A stretch of 64,000 nt of DNA from Drosophila miranda (lineage: Eukaryota; Arthropoda; Insecta; Diptera; Drosophilidae): positions 8,959,501-9,023,500 of the forward strand of contig NC_046676.1 of the NCBI RefSeq assembly GCF_003369915.1, read 5' to 3'. Both the position numbers and the translations under genes were made by a program. Numbering within the stretch: position 1 is the stretch's first letter; each line of letters begins with the position of its first letter. The notes below the pieces were generated by a model that saw only the letters and a program-made list of their open reading frames with translations, searched no databases and was not told where the DNA came from. Shown here piece after piece: positions 37,697 to 45,620 of this stretch.

Positions 37697-37912
37697 TCAT
37701 TCCCCTGATGTCTTTCCAGCATTGTGGTCCGAAAAACCACGGGCATCTGTCATCGCCCTTAGAGCCTTCGCTTGCATGATTCTGATTTTTTTAAGATGTG
37801 TCTTCGCTGCACATCCCCAGACTTGAATGGTGTATGTCCATATAGGGATTATCATTGCCTTGTACAACAAGACTTTACTGCGTAGGGGAAGCTTCCTGCC
37901 GGGAATATATAC
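37697..37912 (-). pseudogene. Jockey-clade non-LTR retrotransposon reverse-transcriptase fragment
   Basis: Minus-strand translation from about 37912 down to a TGA at 37699-37697 gives YIPGRKLPLRSKVLLYKA and then PIWTYTIQVWGCAAKTHLKK, followed by MQAKALRAMTDARGF. This matches the well-known Jockey-clade segment just after the reverse-transcriptase domain (L..R.KL..YKA...PIWTYGIQLWG...IQR.Q.K.LR). The frame is closed on both sides by stops and neither endonuclease nor YADD motif is nearby. It is a short dead relic between genes A and B. Confidence 0.75.
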
Positions 37913-38396
37913 CGATTATCTGGAGAAACGAAAAACGATCACGGGAGGCTATTACGAAGAAAATGTTCAGAAATTAAGGCCTTTTTGAACAGCTGAAGTG
38001 GTGGGGCAGAGCTGGGAGAAGTGGAGACTTAAAAGGATACTATGTTGAAAAGTAATATAATAAAATAAAATTGTAAAGCTGTTGTCAGGCCAGAAACTTT
38101 TCGGACCGCCCTCGTACATATATGCGGCATGTGCCAGATTTTGAGCCAAACCTATTTAAATAGTAGTTCAGCTCTGTAGCTGATTTGATCATTTGGGAAT
38201 TTGGGTGGAGTGCAAAAGAAATAGCCTTCCCTGAATAGCCGATTCCAGAAAGTGTTGATATTGATGAAGTGTGGAACGCAAAAGATTTCATAAAAATATC
38301 AAGAGAGCTGGCGTCAGGGGATAATGGGTGGAACGCCTAGAATTGCTTTGATTACTTAGATTTGAAGGGGTCTGAATGAGTGGCAGTTATAAAATC
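37913..38396. other. intergenic DNA upstream of gene B
   Basis: Nothing coding is visible. The flanks of the Jockey-clade relic may extend here but are not recognisable. Confidence 0.4.
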
Positions 38397-38402
38397 GATA
38401 AG
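38397..38402 (+). promoter_or_regulatory. GATAAG site upstream of gene B
   Basis: GATAAG is followed seven bases later by GATAG, about 155 bp upstream of the gene B TATA box. It is a candidate GATA-factor site, by inference. Confidence 0.3.
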
Positions 38403-38556
38403 ACTGATAGTACCGGAAGAGTCTTAGAGATAGCTGGGTGATTGGCCAAGCCTAAGGCAATAACATAGGCAATAACACGGGTTATTAACTGAAAACAATA
38501 CGGATTGTCGAAATGAGTTTATGGTCCTCCGATATTGAGCACTTGAGTGGCGTGCC

Positions 38557-38564
38557 TATAAATA
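38557..38564 (+). promoter_or_regulatory. TATA box of gene B
   Basis: TATAAATA lies 116 bp upstream of the ATG. Transcription would start near 38581-38588, giving a 5' UTR of about 85-90 nt. Confidence 0.65.
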
Positions 38565-38672
38565 CTGAAGCCGGTTGGGCAGTACGGCCAAGTACGAATC
38601 GATCGCTTGAAGTGAGCGAATCCCAAAAACGAAATCCGAACTACCCCGAGTAAATCAATCTACAGTAGCGAG

Positions 38673-39771
38673 ATGTACGCCCAAGTGTGTGTACTCCTCC
38701 TGGCCGTTGGCCTCAGCCAGGCCTTTATGTCCGAGCCCGTGGTTCTACCGCAGGAGCATTTAATGCGGCTCGTGCTGCAGACGCGTGATGTCGGAACCGA
38801 CGCTTCCCACTCTCTCGAGTGCCTTGCCTACTATATGGCGGAGATGAACGCGGTCGGAGAGAAATTTGATACGGAAACAAAGGAGTGCATCAGCGCGGCG
38901 CAGCTCAAGGTGGAAGCCATCAACGATGACACCCAGCCCAACCGTACCGCCATTGACGATTCCGCCGAGAGCTCTTGTCAAGCCCTCAAGGAGTGCACCT
39001 CTATTGATGTCGCCGAGAATTACTTTGCGTGCACCGCCCAAGCCGTAAGTTGAAATCGCCCCAACCCGCACCCAAACAGAAGTAATCATACGCTGTGCTT
39101 TATATTCGTTTTTGCAGGGTTCCGAAAACGCCAAGTCCATGTTCACCATCTCTGCCAATTCGAACGAGCTGGTGGCCCAAATCAAGGAGACGTACCGCCA
39201 AATCCAGGTGTGGCAATACGATTGCACCAACAAGACGCAGCGCGAATATGCCGAGAACTCTGCTGCTGTCTACGAGGATATGAGCGCCTGCATGTCCGGA
39301 GCTGATATTCCAACGACGGGACCAACCACATCCGCTCCTCCTACAGACTCAACAGAGAGCTCTACAGAGTCGTCAACAGAGAGTTCCACTGAGTCGTCAA
39401 CAGAGAGTTCTACAGAGTCGTCAACAGAGAGTTCCACTGAGTCGTCAACAGAGAGTTCCACTGAGTCGTCAACAGAGAGTTCTACAGAGTCGTCAACAGA
39501 GAGTTCCACTGAGTCGTCAACAGAGAGTTCTACAGAGTCGTCAACAGAAAGTTCTACAGAGTCGTCAACAGAGAGTTCTACAGAGTCGTCAACAGAGAGT
39601 TCTACAGAGTCGTCAACAGAGAGTTCTACAGTTACCACAACCACCGAAGACAACAAGGAGTCGCCGCCTGAAGAGGATTTGAATCATCTGATCAGCAAGA
39701 TTGAGAGCAACGGAAACAGAGACGTGAAACAGATTTTGAAGAATATTCAGAAGTGGCTCAAGCAAAACTAA
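38673..39771 (+). CDS. gene B: secreted DUF725-type protein with long STES mucin repeat
   Basis: Two exons, 38673-39044 and 39118-39771, are joined across a 73-bp phase-0 intron, giving 341 aa. The signal peptide is MYAQVCVLLLAVGLSQA. The cysteine domain has five Cys in exon 1 (ending FACTAQA) and two in exon 2, the same layout as gene A. Residues about 202-295 are an almost pure Ser-Thr-Glu repeat (STES, 4-residue unit, about 23 units), likely a heavily O-glycosylated, acidic mucin-like stalk. A Thr run and an acidic segment (PPEEDLN) follow. The protein ends in an amphipathic basic helix, VKQILKNIQKWLKQN. It is probably a secreted mucin-like protein of an epithelial lining. A TATA box lies at 38557 and AATAAA at 39809. 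The molecular function is unknown. Confidence 0.88.
39349..39630 (+). repeat. coding STES minisatellite in gene B
   Basis: The tract is 282 bp, all in frame, built on a 12-bp unit (Ser-Thr-Glu-Ser) with a 24-bp higher-order period. Alternate units use TCG/TCA and AGT/TCT or AGT/TCC serine codons. Strong nucleotide similarity between units points to recent slippage or unequal exchange, so length variation is expected. Confidence 0.9.
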
Positions 39772-39808
39772 GACTTTAGTTGCTTAAACATTCAATTTAA
39801 AAGCCTAC

Positions 39809-39814
39809 AATAAA
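39809..39814 (+). terminator. poly(A) signal of gene B
   Basis: AATAAA lies about 38 bases after the stop codon. Confidence 0.7.
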
Positions 39815-40621
39815 GAAAGCATAAATGTATTTTTATCTTAACTATTTATTGAAAAAAAAAAAATCAACAAAAAATAGAATAATCATATTGTTATGTAGAT
39901 GGGTGAGTTTTAGGGAGATTCCACCGGTTTTTTTTAGTTTTTAAAAAGTCACATTGATATCGTTTAAACCCTTGGATTGGTGTTCAATAAAAATGAAATA
40001 ATAATAACCAGAGGCCACCTGATGAATCATTGAATAGCTATAGGTTTGGTGATAGTGATATAGAAAAGACAAGAGTAATCGAGTATTAAAGTGTTATCTG
40101 GCAAGTCCTCGATAAAGTAGTTCATTTTAGTCTTACCTTCAGCGTTCAACAAAAACCCCACTCACGGCAATCGTGGCTGGTCACTATGAGACGAAGCAAT
40201 TAAAAATGGCGTAAAGATAAGAATTCCACATGTCAAACACTGAAAAAATAAGTTGTAAAGCCAAGAACATATTCTGGAACGGGAGCACGGGTCGTTTATT
40301 CTAGAAGGAACAATGAAACCTATGATTATCTTAATGTTCAGATAAGATTCTAGCTAATATTAGCATTATTTGAGATCGTAGGTATTAATTTAGCCATTTC
40401 TTAGAACGGTGGTATTTCCCGCAGTGCAGGAACTTTTATTAGAACACCCGTGACCATGAGACAATCGATATTTCGGAGCTGTTTAGTCAGAGCAAAACTT
40501 ATTAAAAACCAAATCGGAAGGAATCACGGCAACGATGTGAGGTACATGATAATAAGTTAATTAGCTTTTAATCAGGCCGTAATAAGAAATTCGAGCGCTA
40601 TTTCCTTTTGACCACAAAATC
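39815..40621. other. intergenic DNA between genes B and C
   Basis: About 0.8 kb of AT-rich sequence without a gene. It includes several TGATAA/TTATC motifs. Confidence 0.4.
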
Positions 40622-40643
40622 TGATAATCAGGGGCTATAAAAA
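40622..40643 (+). promoter_or_regulatory. GATA site next to the TATA box of gene C
   Basis: TGATAATC (40622-40629) is followed six bases later by TATAAAAA (40636-40643). A CCAGTA initiator-like site lies about 32 bp downstream of the TATA, near 40669. This is a compact TATA promoter with an abutting GATA-factor site. Confidence 0.6.
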
Positions 40644-40734
40644 TCAGAACCTCACCCGAGGGGCTTCCAGTAATATTCTTAGGTCCGCCATTCGCGTATA
40701 CGTAAACTCCCAAGGATCACGCGCTTTTCCAGCC

Positions 40735-41791
40735 ATGAAGTTTGCCCTTGTCCTGTGCCTCATGTTGGCAGCCAGCTGCAGCGCCCTGCTGCCCAAGCAC
40801 CCAGCGGACCTCGCCTCCATGCTGTCCCATCAGCAGTTCGCCATGAGCCGCATGATCTCCACCTTCGACGCCCGCGCCGATGATTCCGCGCTGATCAACG
40901 ACTGTTTCAACCACTACCTGGACGACCAGAGGGAGGTCATCGTTAACTACAACCAGCAATATAACGGATGCATTAACACCGCCCAGGCCTCCAGGGAAGC
41001 CCTGACCGCCGAGAGCGCCTCAGAGCGTCTGATCCTCCTGGACCGCACTAACGCCATGTGCACGAGCCTTACCACTTGCGACGCCGAAGTCGATGGTTTG
41101 AAGTTCTTTGACTGCTACCGACTTGCCGTACGTATAGGTTGAAGTTTTCTTCAAAGGAATCCCATCTAATCTGATAAAATTTCAGTCCTCCGACAGCTAC
41201 AAGACCATGTTCACCTTGAACAGTGACTCCAACCTGGACTTTAACCGCATCAGCGCCAGTTACAGCGTCATCGAGACTGACCTGACCGACTGCGTGGATA
41301 TCGCCCGTGTGGAATATGCCCACGACATGGACTCTTGCGATGAGCACCTCACTGTTTGCTTAGCTGGAGGAGAGGTGCCTTCCACAGCATCGACCACAGA
41401 GAGCTCTACAGAGTCGTCAACAGAGAGTTCCACTGAGTCTTCAACAGAGACGGAAGCTCCCATCAGCACCGCTGCTCCTTCCACCCCTGCTCCTTCAACC
41501 GCTGCTCCTTCCACCCCTGCTCCTTCAACCGCTGCTCCTTCCACCCCTGCTCCTTCAACCGCTGCTCCTTCCACGCCTGCTCCTTCCACCCCTGCTCCTT
41601 CAACCGCTGCTCCTTCCACGCCTGCTCCTTCAACCGCAGATCCTTCAACCCCCGCTCCTTCAACCGCAGATCCTCTTCCCACTAATGCTCCAATCACCGA
41701 AGAGTCACCGAACGCACCAGAGGAGGATATTGAGAAGGCCTTGCCGATGGCTCACAAGGGAACTTGGCGCCTCTTAAAGCGCTTCTTCTAA
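40735..41791 (+). CDS. gene C: secreted DUF725-type protein with APST mucin repeat
   Basis: Two exons, 40735-41127 and 41186-41791, are joined across a 58-bp phase-0 intron, giving 332 aa. The signal peptide is MKFALVLCLMLAASCSA. Exon 1 carries five Cys after the signal peptide, ending FFDCYRLA. Exon 2 carries three Cys, one more than gene A or B. A short STES stretch (about 203-217), nearly identical in DNA to that of gene B, precedes 13 five-residue repeats of the type (A/P)APST. An acidic NAPEEDIEKA segment and a basic aromatic end, HKGTWRLLKRFF, follow. The melanogaster counterpart is probably CG10911 (recalled, not checked). It is likely a secreted mucin-like epithelial protein. TATA at 40636, AATAAA at 41882, and an AU-rich 3' UTR. 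Confidence 0.9.
41471..41665 (+). repeat. coding APST minisatellite in gene C
   Basis: Exactly 13 in-frame copies of a 15-bp unit encode (A/P)APST, largely alternating AAPST and PAPST (a 30-bp higher-order period). The alternation breaks once (PAPST twice in a row) and one late unit is ADPST. Confidence 0.9.
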
Positions 41792-41826
41792 GAAGCTAAG
41801 GTCGTGCTCTGTTTCAACGATTCCCA

Positions 41827-41845
41827 ATTTATTTATTTATTTATG
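41827..41845 (+). promoter_or_regulatory. AU-rich element in the gene C 3' UTR
   Basis: Three overlapping ATTTA motifs in a row lie between the stop codon and the AATAAA. In flies such elements can recruit Tis11-type proteins that speed mRNA decay. The role here is inferred. Confidence 0.45.
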
Positions 41846-41881
41846 CGCCCATGAGGAAACTGAAGCCAGAAATAGGGCCTA

Positions 41882-41887
41882 AATAAA
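41882..41887 (+). terminator. poly(A) signal of gene C
   Basis: AATAAA lies about 90 bases after the stop codon. Confidence 0.7.
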
Positions 41888-42385
41888 ACAGTTGCTAAAA
41901 TGTAGAATACTTTTCAGTTCTTTTCGAAATTGCTGTTGTTGGGGATACGAGTATTTTCTTACCGACGTATCTTGAGAAATTCGGTTAATCAAAGTAGATA
42001 AGGGGCAGAATTCACTCGGAGGTCTACTGGCTACCAGAACGTGTAAGAGATCGGATTAGACAGGTTTGAGCTACGGAATAACACTTGCAATCAATGAGAA
42101 CGCCAGCGGAGAGATAAAGAAACACCTGAACTTGTCAAATGCTGATACAATACTCATATATTGTGTAAGCTAGTGGTACAGTCCAACCTGGCATCGTAGA
42201 ACATTTGAAACATTATTATATTCCTCGAATTTTTTAAGTAATTCTGCTTAACAGTTGAGTACTTTTCAAGTAGTTGCGCGGGTTCCGCTTCAACAAGCCG
42301 GACTGTATATTTGTTAGCCTCCGATCGGGACAATAAAATGAATGGGGGAATTGCTAGGAACTGATCAATTAGACACTTCCCGGGC
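41888..42385. other. intergenic DNA between genes C and D
   Basis: About 0.5 kb without a gene. AGATAAG at 41996-42002 and AGATAAA at 42112-42118 are candidate GATA-factor sites. Confidence 0.4.
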
Positions 42386-42393
42386 AATAAAAG
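42386..42393 (+). promoter_or_regulatory. TATA-like box of gene D
   Basis: AATAAAAG lies 125 bp upstream of the chosen ATG (74 bp upstream of the earlier ATG at 42460). It is weaker than the other promoters of the cluster. Confidence 0.35.
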
Positions 42394-42510
42394 ATACTGG
42401 ATTGAGTCCGCTATCGGGGCAGCAGCACCGTCGAGGCGTCATTTGAGATCTGCGGCCAAATGAATTCAGTACGAGAAAACAAGCGACTAGGCGAAACCAT
42501 CTGTCGCAAA

Positions 42511-43097
42511 ATGCGGCTGGCTTTGTTTATGCTGGGACTATGGGCGGTGCGGACGCAGGCCCTGGGTTTCGACTGGCTGACCCCTATGCCTGACATTACC
42601 ATCGATGAGTGCCACGATGACTATCTCTTAGCCTGCGCTAATGCCTCGCTGATCTTCTCCGATGCCTTTGATCTGTGCGAACAGACGGCCAACGAGACGA
42701 AAATTGAGCTCTCTATAGACGAGGAGGTGGAGCGACTACAAATTGAGCTGGGCGCCAGCGAAGTGTGTGGCAATCTCCACATCTGTGAAACCCTGGAGAA
42801 TGATCTTGATTACTTCAAGTGCATCAGCGATAATGTAAGTTGTAGGAGTCTAACTTCTTTCTCTGTCTCTAATCCACCATTTCAATGCCGCAGGGGAGTC
42901 GCAATATTGTCATTCTCTCCGAAATCACATACAATTCCACCAGTGCTCTTACGCGACTTCGGGAGGACTACGATGATGTGTATCGCACCTATCTACTCTG
43001 CACCCTGGACGCCCAGAGGAACTACATGGAAAACCTGCGTGAGGCCTACACGGAGCTCAGCCAGTGCCGAGTCGACGCAGGCGATTATTTGGATTAA
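42511..43097 (+). CDS. gene D: short secreted DUF725-type protein without mucin tail
   Basis: Two exons, 42511-42834 and 42894-43097, are joined across a 59-bp phase-0 intron, giving 175 aa. An in-frame ATG at 42460 would add 17 polar residues. I chose 42511 because it gives a clean signal peptide, MRLALFMLGLWAVRTQA. The cysteine domain is complete and has eight Cys: six in exon 1 (ECHDDY, LACAN, FDLC, EVC, HIC, FKC) and two in exon 2 (LLC, SQC). The protein stops soon after the last Cys (DAGDYLD), so the domain alone is the whole mature protein. There are N-glycosylation sites at NAS, NET and NST. Gene D is convergent with gene E, with only 35 bp between the two stop codons, and ATTAAA overlaps its stop. 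Confidence 0.82.
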
Positions 43098-43098
43098 A
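43093..43098 (+). terminator. ATTAAA overlapping the gene D stop codon
   Basis: ATTAAA contains the TAA stop of gene D. No AATAAA is seen close downstream, so this variant may be the poly(A) signal. Confidence 0.4.
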
Positions 43099-43131
43099 GA
43101 GCACAGATATGTGTGGTAGATTAACCCAAGC

Positions 43132-43137
43132 TTTAAT
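43132..43137 (-). terminator. ATTAAA overlapping the gene E stop codon
   Basis: On the minus strand ATTAAA contains the TAA stop of gene E, mirroring gene D. Confidence 0.4.
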
Positions 43138-43815
43138 GTTCTTCACTCTGCTGCAGGCATTGGTCCAGGTCTCGAAAGACCCGGTCCGTCCCCTCCACAT
43201 AGCTATGCTCGGTGCGATTCGTGCACAGGTAGTGCTCCACATCGATGGTGCTCAACTGCTGGGTCAGGCTGAGGGCATCCTCTGAGGCGTTGTATGAAAT
43301 AGTATACACAGTGGCCAACTGCTGCTTGGACTGCTTGGACAGATGGGGGTTAGATTCAGGATATACCTTGCCGGCTGGCTACTCACCATTTTGGCAAAGC
43401 AGTTGAAGAAGTCCAAGGCGTCGGAAATATCCAAGCAGTGGTCTATAAATGCACTTATGCCCATGGCAGCTTCCCGAAGTTGATTCTGCGCCGCACTGAC
43501 ATTCGTGTCCAGCGATTGGCGTTCACTTGTGGACTTCTTCAGGCAGCTGCTGTAGCTTTTCGACCAGGTGGTACCCTGGCTCTCCAATTGTGGCAAGTAG
43601 CGAGCGAAGCATTGCTTGGTGGTGGTTTCATTGGTTTCCAGATAGGAGAACAGGTTCTCCAGAGTCTTGGGCTGTTCATCTACTGCCTGCAAGGAAAAAT
43701 TCCTTTGGTAAATTGGCTGTCCGCAAATAGAAAGGACACGTCTTCAGCCTACCCTCAGGCACATCGCTGGGACCAGACCCAGCACCAGCAGTATGATAAT
43801 AATCGCAGGTGTCAT
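43133..43815 (-). CDS. gene E: short secreted DUF725-type protein (three exons)
   Basis: Minus-strand exons 43815-43753, 43686-43387 and 43330-43133 are all joined in phase 0 (introns of 66 and 56 bp), giving 186 aa. Exon 1 encodes little but the signal peptide, MTPAIIIILLVLGLVPAMCLR. The second intron sits at the family position, after FFNCFAKM. Exon 2 holds three visible conserved Cys (KQC, SSC, DHC) plus the NCF Cys, and exon 3 holds two. The family Cys two positions before the SAF-like segment is missing (GISAF where gene F has LCSAF), so the domain has six Cys, not seven. There is no mucin tail. E is divergent from gene F and shares its extra intron, so the two are probably sister duplicates. 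A minus-strand TATA lies at 43916-43909 with a GATAAG just upstream. Confidence 0.82.
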
Positions 43816-43908
43816 GTCTCTGCTAACGCTCGACTGACAAAAAGTAGCCAAATTTCCACCTAAAGTCACCGAAAGTTGGCCGTGTAATCTGACATTGATG
43901 CATGGTTT

Positions 43909-43929
43909 GTTTATATGCTGGCTTATCGG
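43909..43929 (-). promoter_or_regulatory. TATA box and GATA site of gene E
   Basis: On the minus strand, CCGATAAGC (43929-43921) is followed after a few bases by ATATAAAC (43916-43909). A TCAGATT initiator-like site lies about 25-30 bp further down. It has the same GATA-next-to-TATA layout as gene C. Confidence 0.55.
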
Positions 43930-44614
43930 ACCGTCTGCAAATATCGATTCAGTGTCTCTAAAACTGTGGAAAATGTGTAGCATACGTTTGTGCGAGAACC
44001 AGAAAGTTAATACCTTGAGTGGAATGTTCTAAGATTCGTATGCTGTTTGCAACGCACCGCAGGAGACATCTCCGGCCCCATAACATTACGGTTATTATAA
44101 ATGAAAAGATAAATAAGGGACTTGCATGGACTAGATCCAAGGGAAAGTCTGAGAATGATTGAAATGCTTTTCGATTCCCAGTACACAGTTTGATTTGACT
44201 TTTGACCGTACTTGTTCAAGGTTACAACACTATTTGGGAGTTCCTATAATAATTGGAGCCAACGACTTCCACTATAGATCTATTTTACAAAGCCCAAAAG
44301 CTGCCGGATTCCGTTGGACAAGTTAAAAGTGATGGACATTTTATTGTAAGCGCTCCCGCACTCTTTATCAGTCGTTAACGCTTTCTCGATTTGACCCTGA
44401 CGACACGTGAATGGCATCCACTCGATTGAAATGCACATGCAAAGCAATTTGGGACTCCGGGTATTACGCATACAACTTAATGCTTCCTAATTGATGGCCG
44501 CCCAACCGCAGACTAATTGCAGAGACAGAGCAGAAAAAATTCACGAAAATTAACAAAAGTTCATCGAGGCAAACAGATCAATCATCCGCCCCCAGTCGCG
44601 GCGGTACCATCAAG
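43930..44614. other. shared upstream region of divergent genes E and F
   Basis: This is a bidirectional intergenic region of about 0.7 kb. TTATCAG at 44365-44371 is a candidate GATA-factor site on the gene F side. No coding sequence is visible. Confidence 0.45.
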
Positions 44615-44623
44615 TATATAAAG
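44615..44623 (+). promoter_or_regulatory. TATA box of gene F
   Basis: TATATAAAG lies 61 bp upstream of the ATG, giving a short 5' UTR of about 30 nt. Confidence 0.7.
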
Positions 44624-44675
44624 CTTTGGAGCTTCCTGGCTGCCACCGACAGTAAAATCAGAACCACCGAACAAC

Positions 44676-45597
44676 ATGAAGCTTCTCTGCAGTGTGCTAA
44701 TCCTCGCCAGCGTGCTCGTCGCCCAGGTATTTACCCCCTCTTCCATCTCCCTTCCCCATTCGGTCTCGGAATTGAGGGCAGTAAAGAATTTCCAATTGAT
44801 TCGCAGGCCAAGCCGGGAGCCGTGCAGACGCAACTGCAGAGCGCCCTGGACCAATACCTGGCGCACGCTCAGGACTTCGATACCACCATCACGGCCGACG
44901 TGACCACGCAGTGCTTCAGCTTGTATCTGCCGATGCTGAACGAGGTGGCTGCCACCTTCTCTAGCTCGTACAAGTCCTGCGTCAATACCGCCAGCGCAGA
45001 GGCGGCCAATCTGACCGCTCAGGCCGCCAAACAGCAGACGATCTACCAGCAGGAGGTCACCTCTCTCTGCAGTGCCTTCACCACCTGCGACAGCGACAAC
45101 GACACGAGCACCTTCTTCACCTGCTACGCCAACGCGGTGAGTACCGATCCCGAGGGCCAGGGCGGAACAGTGCTCTGCCTGTACTGACTCCGAACTATGA
45201 TCCGCAGGCCAACAGCGACGTCTCCCTCATCTACGATATTGCCACCAATTCCGCCAGCTCGGCCAGCAGCCTAAGTGAGAGCATGAAGGCAATTCAGGCC
45301 ACGGAATACCAATGCACCAACACCACCGAGAGCAACTACGTCCGTGACACGGCCGCCACATACGACCTCCTCGACAGTTGTCTTAAGTACGGTGTCCCCA
45401 CCGTCTCCACTGCCGCGCCCTCCCCCTCTACCAACGGCCCCGTGGCTAGCTCGAGCGGGGCTCCTACCAGTACTGTCAGCACTCTGGCTCCAACAACGGA
45501 CGTTTCGTCCAGCAGCGCCGTCCCAGTGACTACCGCTGCCCCCGGCACTTCAGGTAATGTGACCACTGCTGCTGCCGGCACCCCAGCCGCAGCATAG
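44676..45597 (+). CDS. gene F: secreted DUF725-type protein with Ser/Thr/Ala/Pro tail
   Basis: Three exons, 44676-44726, 44807-45136 and 45208-45597, are joined in phase 0 (introns of 80 and 71 bp), giving 256 aa. Exon 1 is just the signal peptide, MKLLCSVLILASVLVAQ. Exon 2 carries five Cys of the family domain (QCFSLY, KSC, LCSAFTTC, FFTCYANA) and exon 3 two more (QCTN, DSC). Many N-glycosylation sites are visible (NLT, NDT, NTT, NVT). From about residue 190 the tail is rich in Ser, Thr, Ala, Pro and Val, mucin-like but without exact tandem repeats, and it ends in Ala-rich AAAGTPAAA without a basic helix. Gene F is divergent from gene E, and both have the extra intron. TATA at 44615 and AATAAA at 45615. 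The biochemical role is unknown. Confidence 0.88.
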
Positions 45598-45614
45598 GTC
45601 CAAATCTGAAATCC

Positions 45615-45620
45615 AATAAA
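45615..45620 (+). terminator. poly(A) signal of gene F
   Basis: AATAAA lies 18 bases after the stop codon. Confidence 0.7.

Noticed and set aside
39270..39656. Minus-strand open frame of 128 codons antisense to gene B
   Set aside because: It is a by-product of the STES repeat, whose complement (VELSVDDS) has no stop codons. No promoter or signal peptide is seen.
41260..41697. Minus-strand open frames antisense to gene C
   Set aside because: They mirror the APST repeat in another frame and lack gene signals.
42460..42510. Upstream in-frame ATG of gene D
   Set aside because: It would place 17 polar residues before the signal peptide. The ATG at 42511 gives a normal secretory start.
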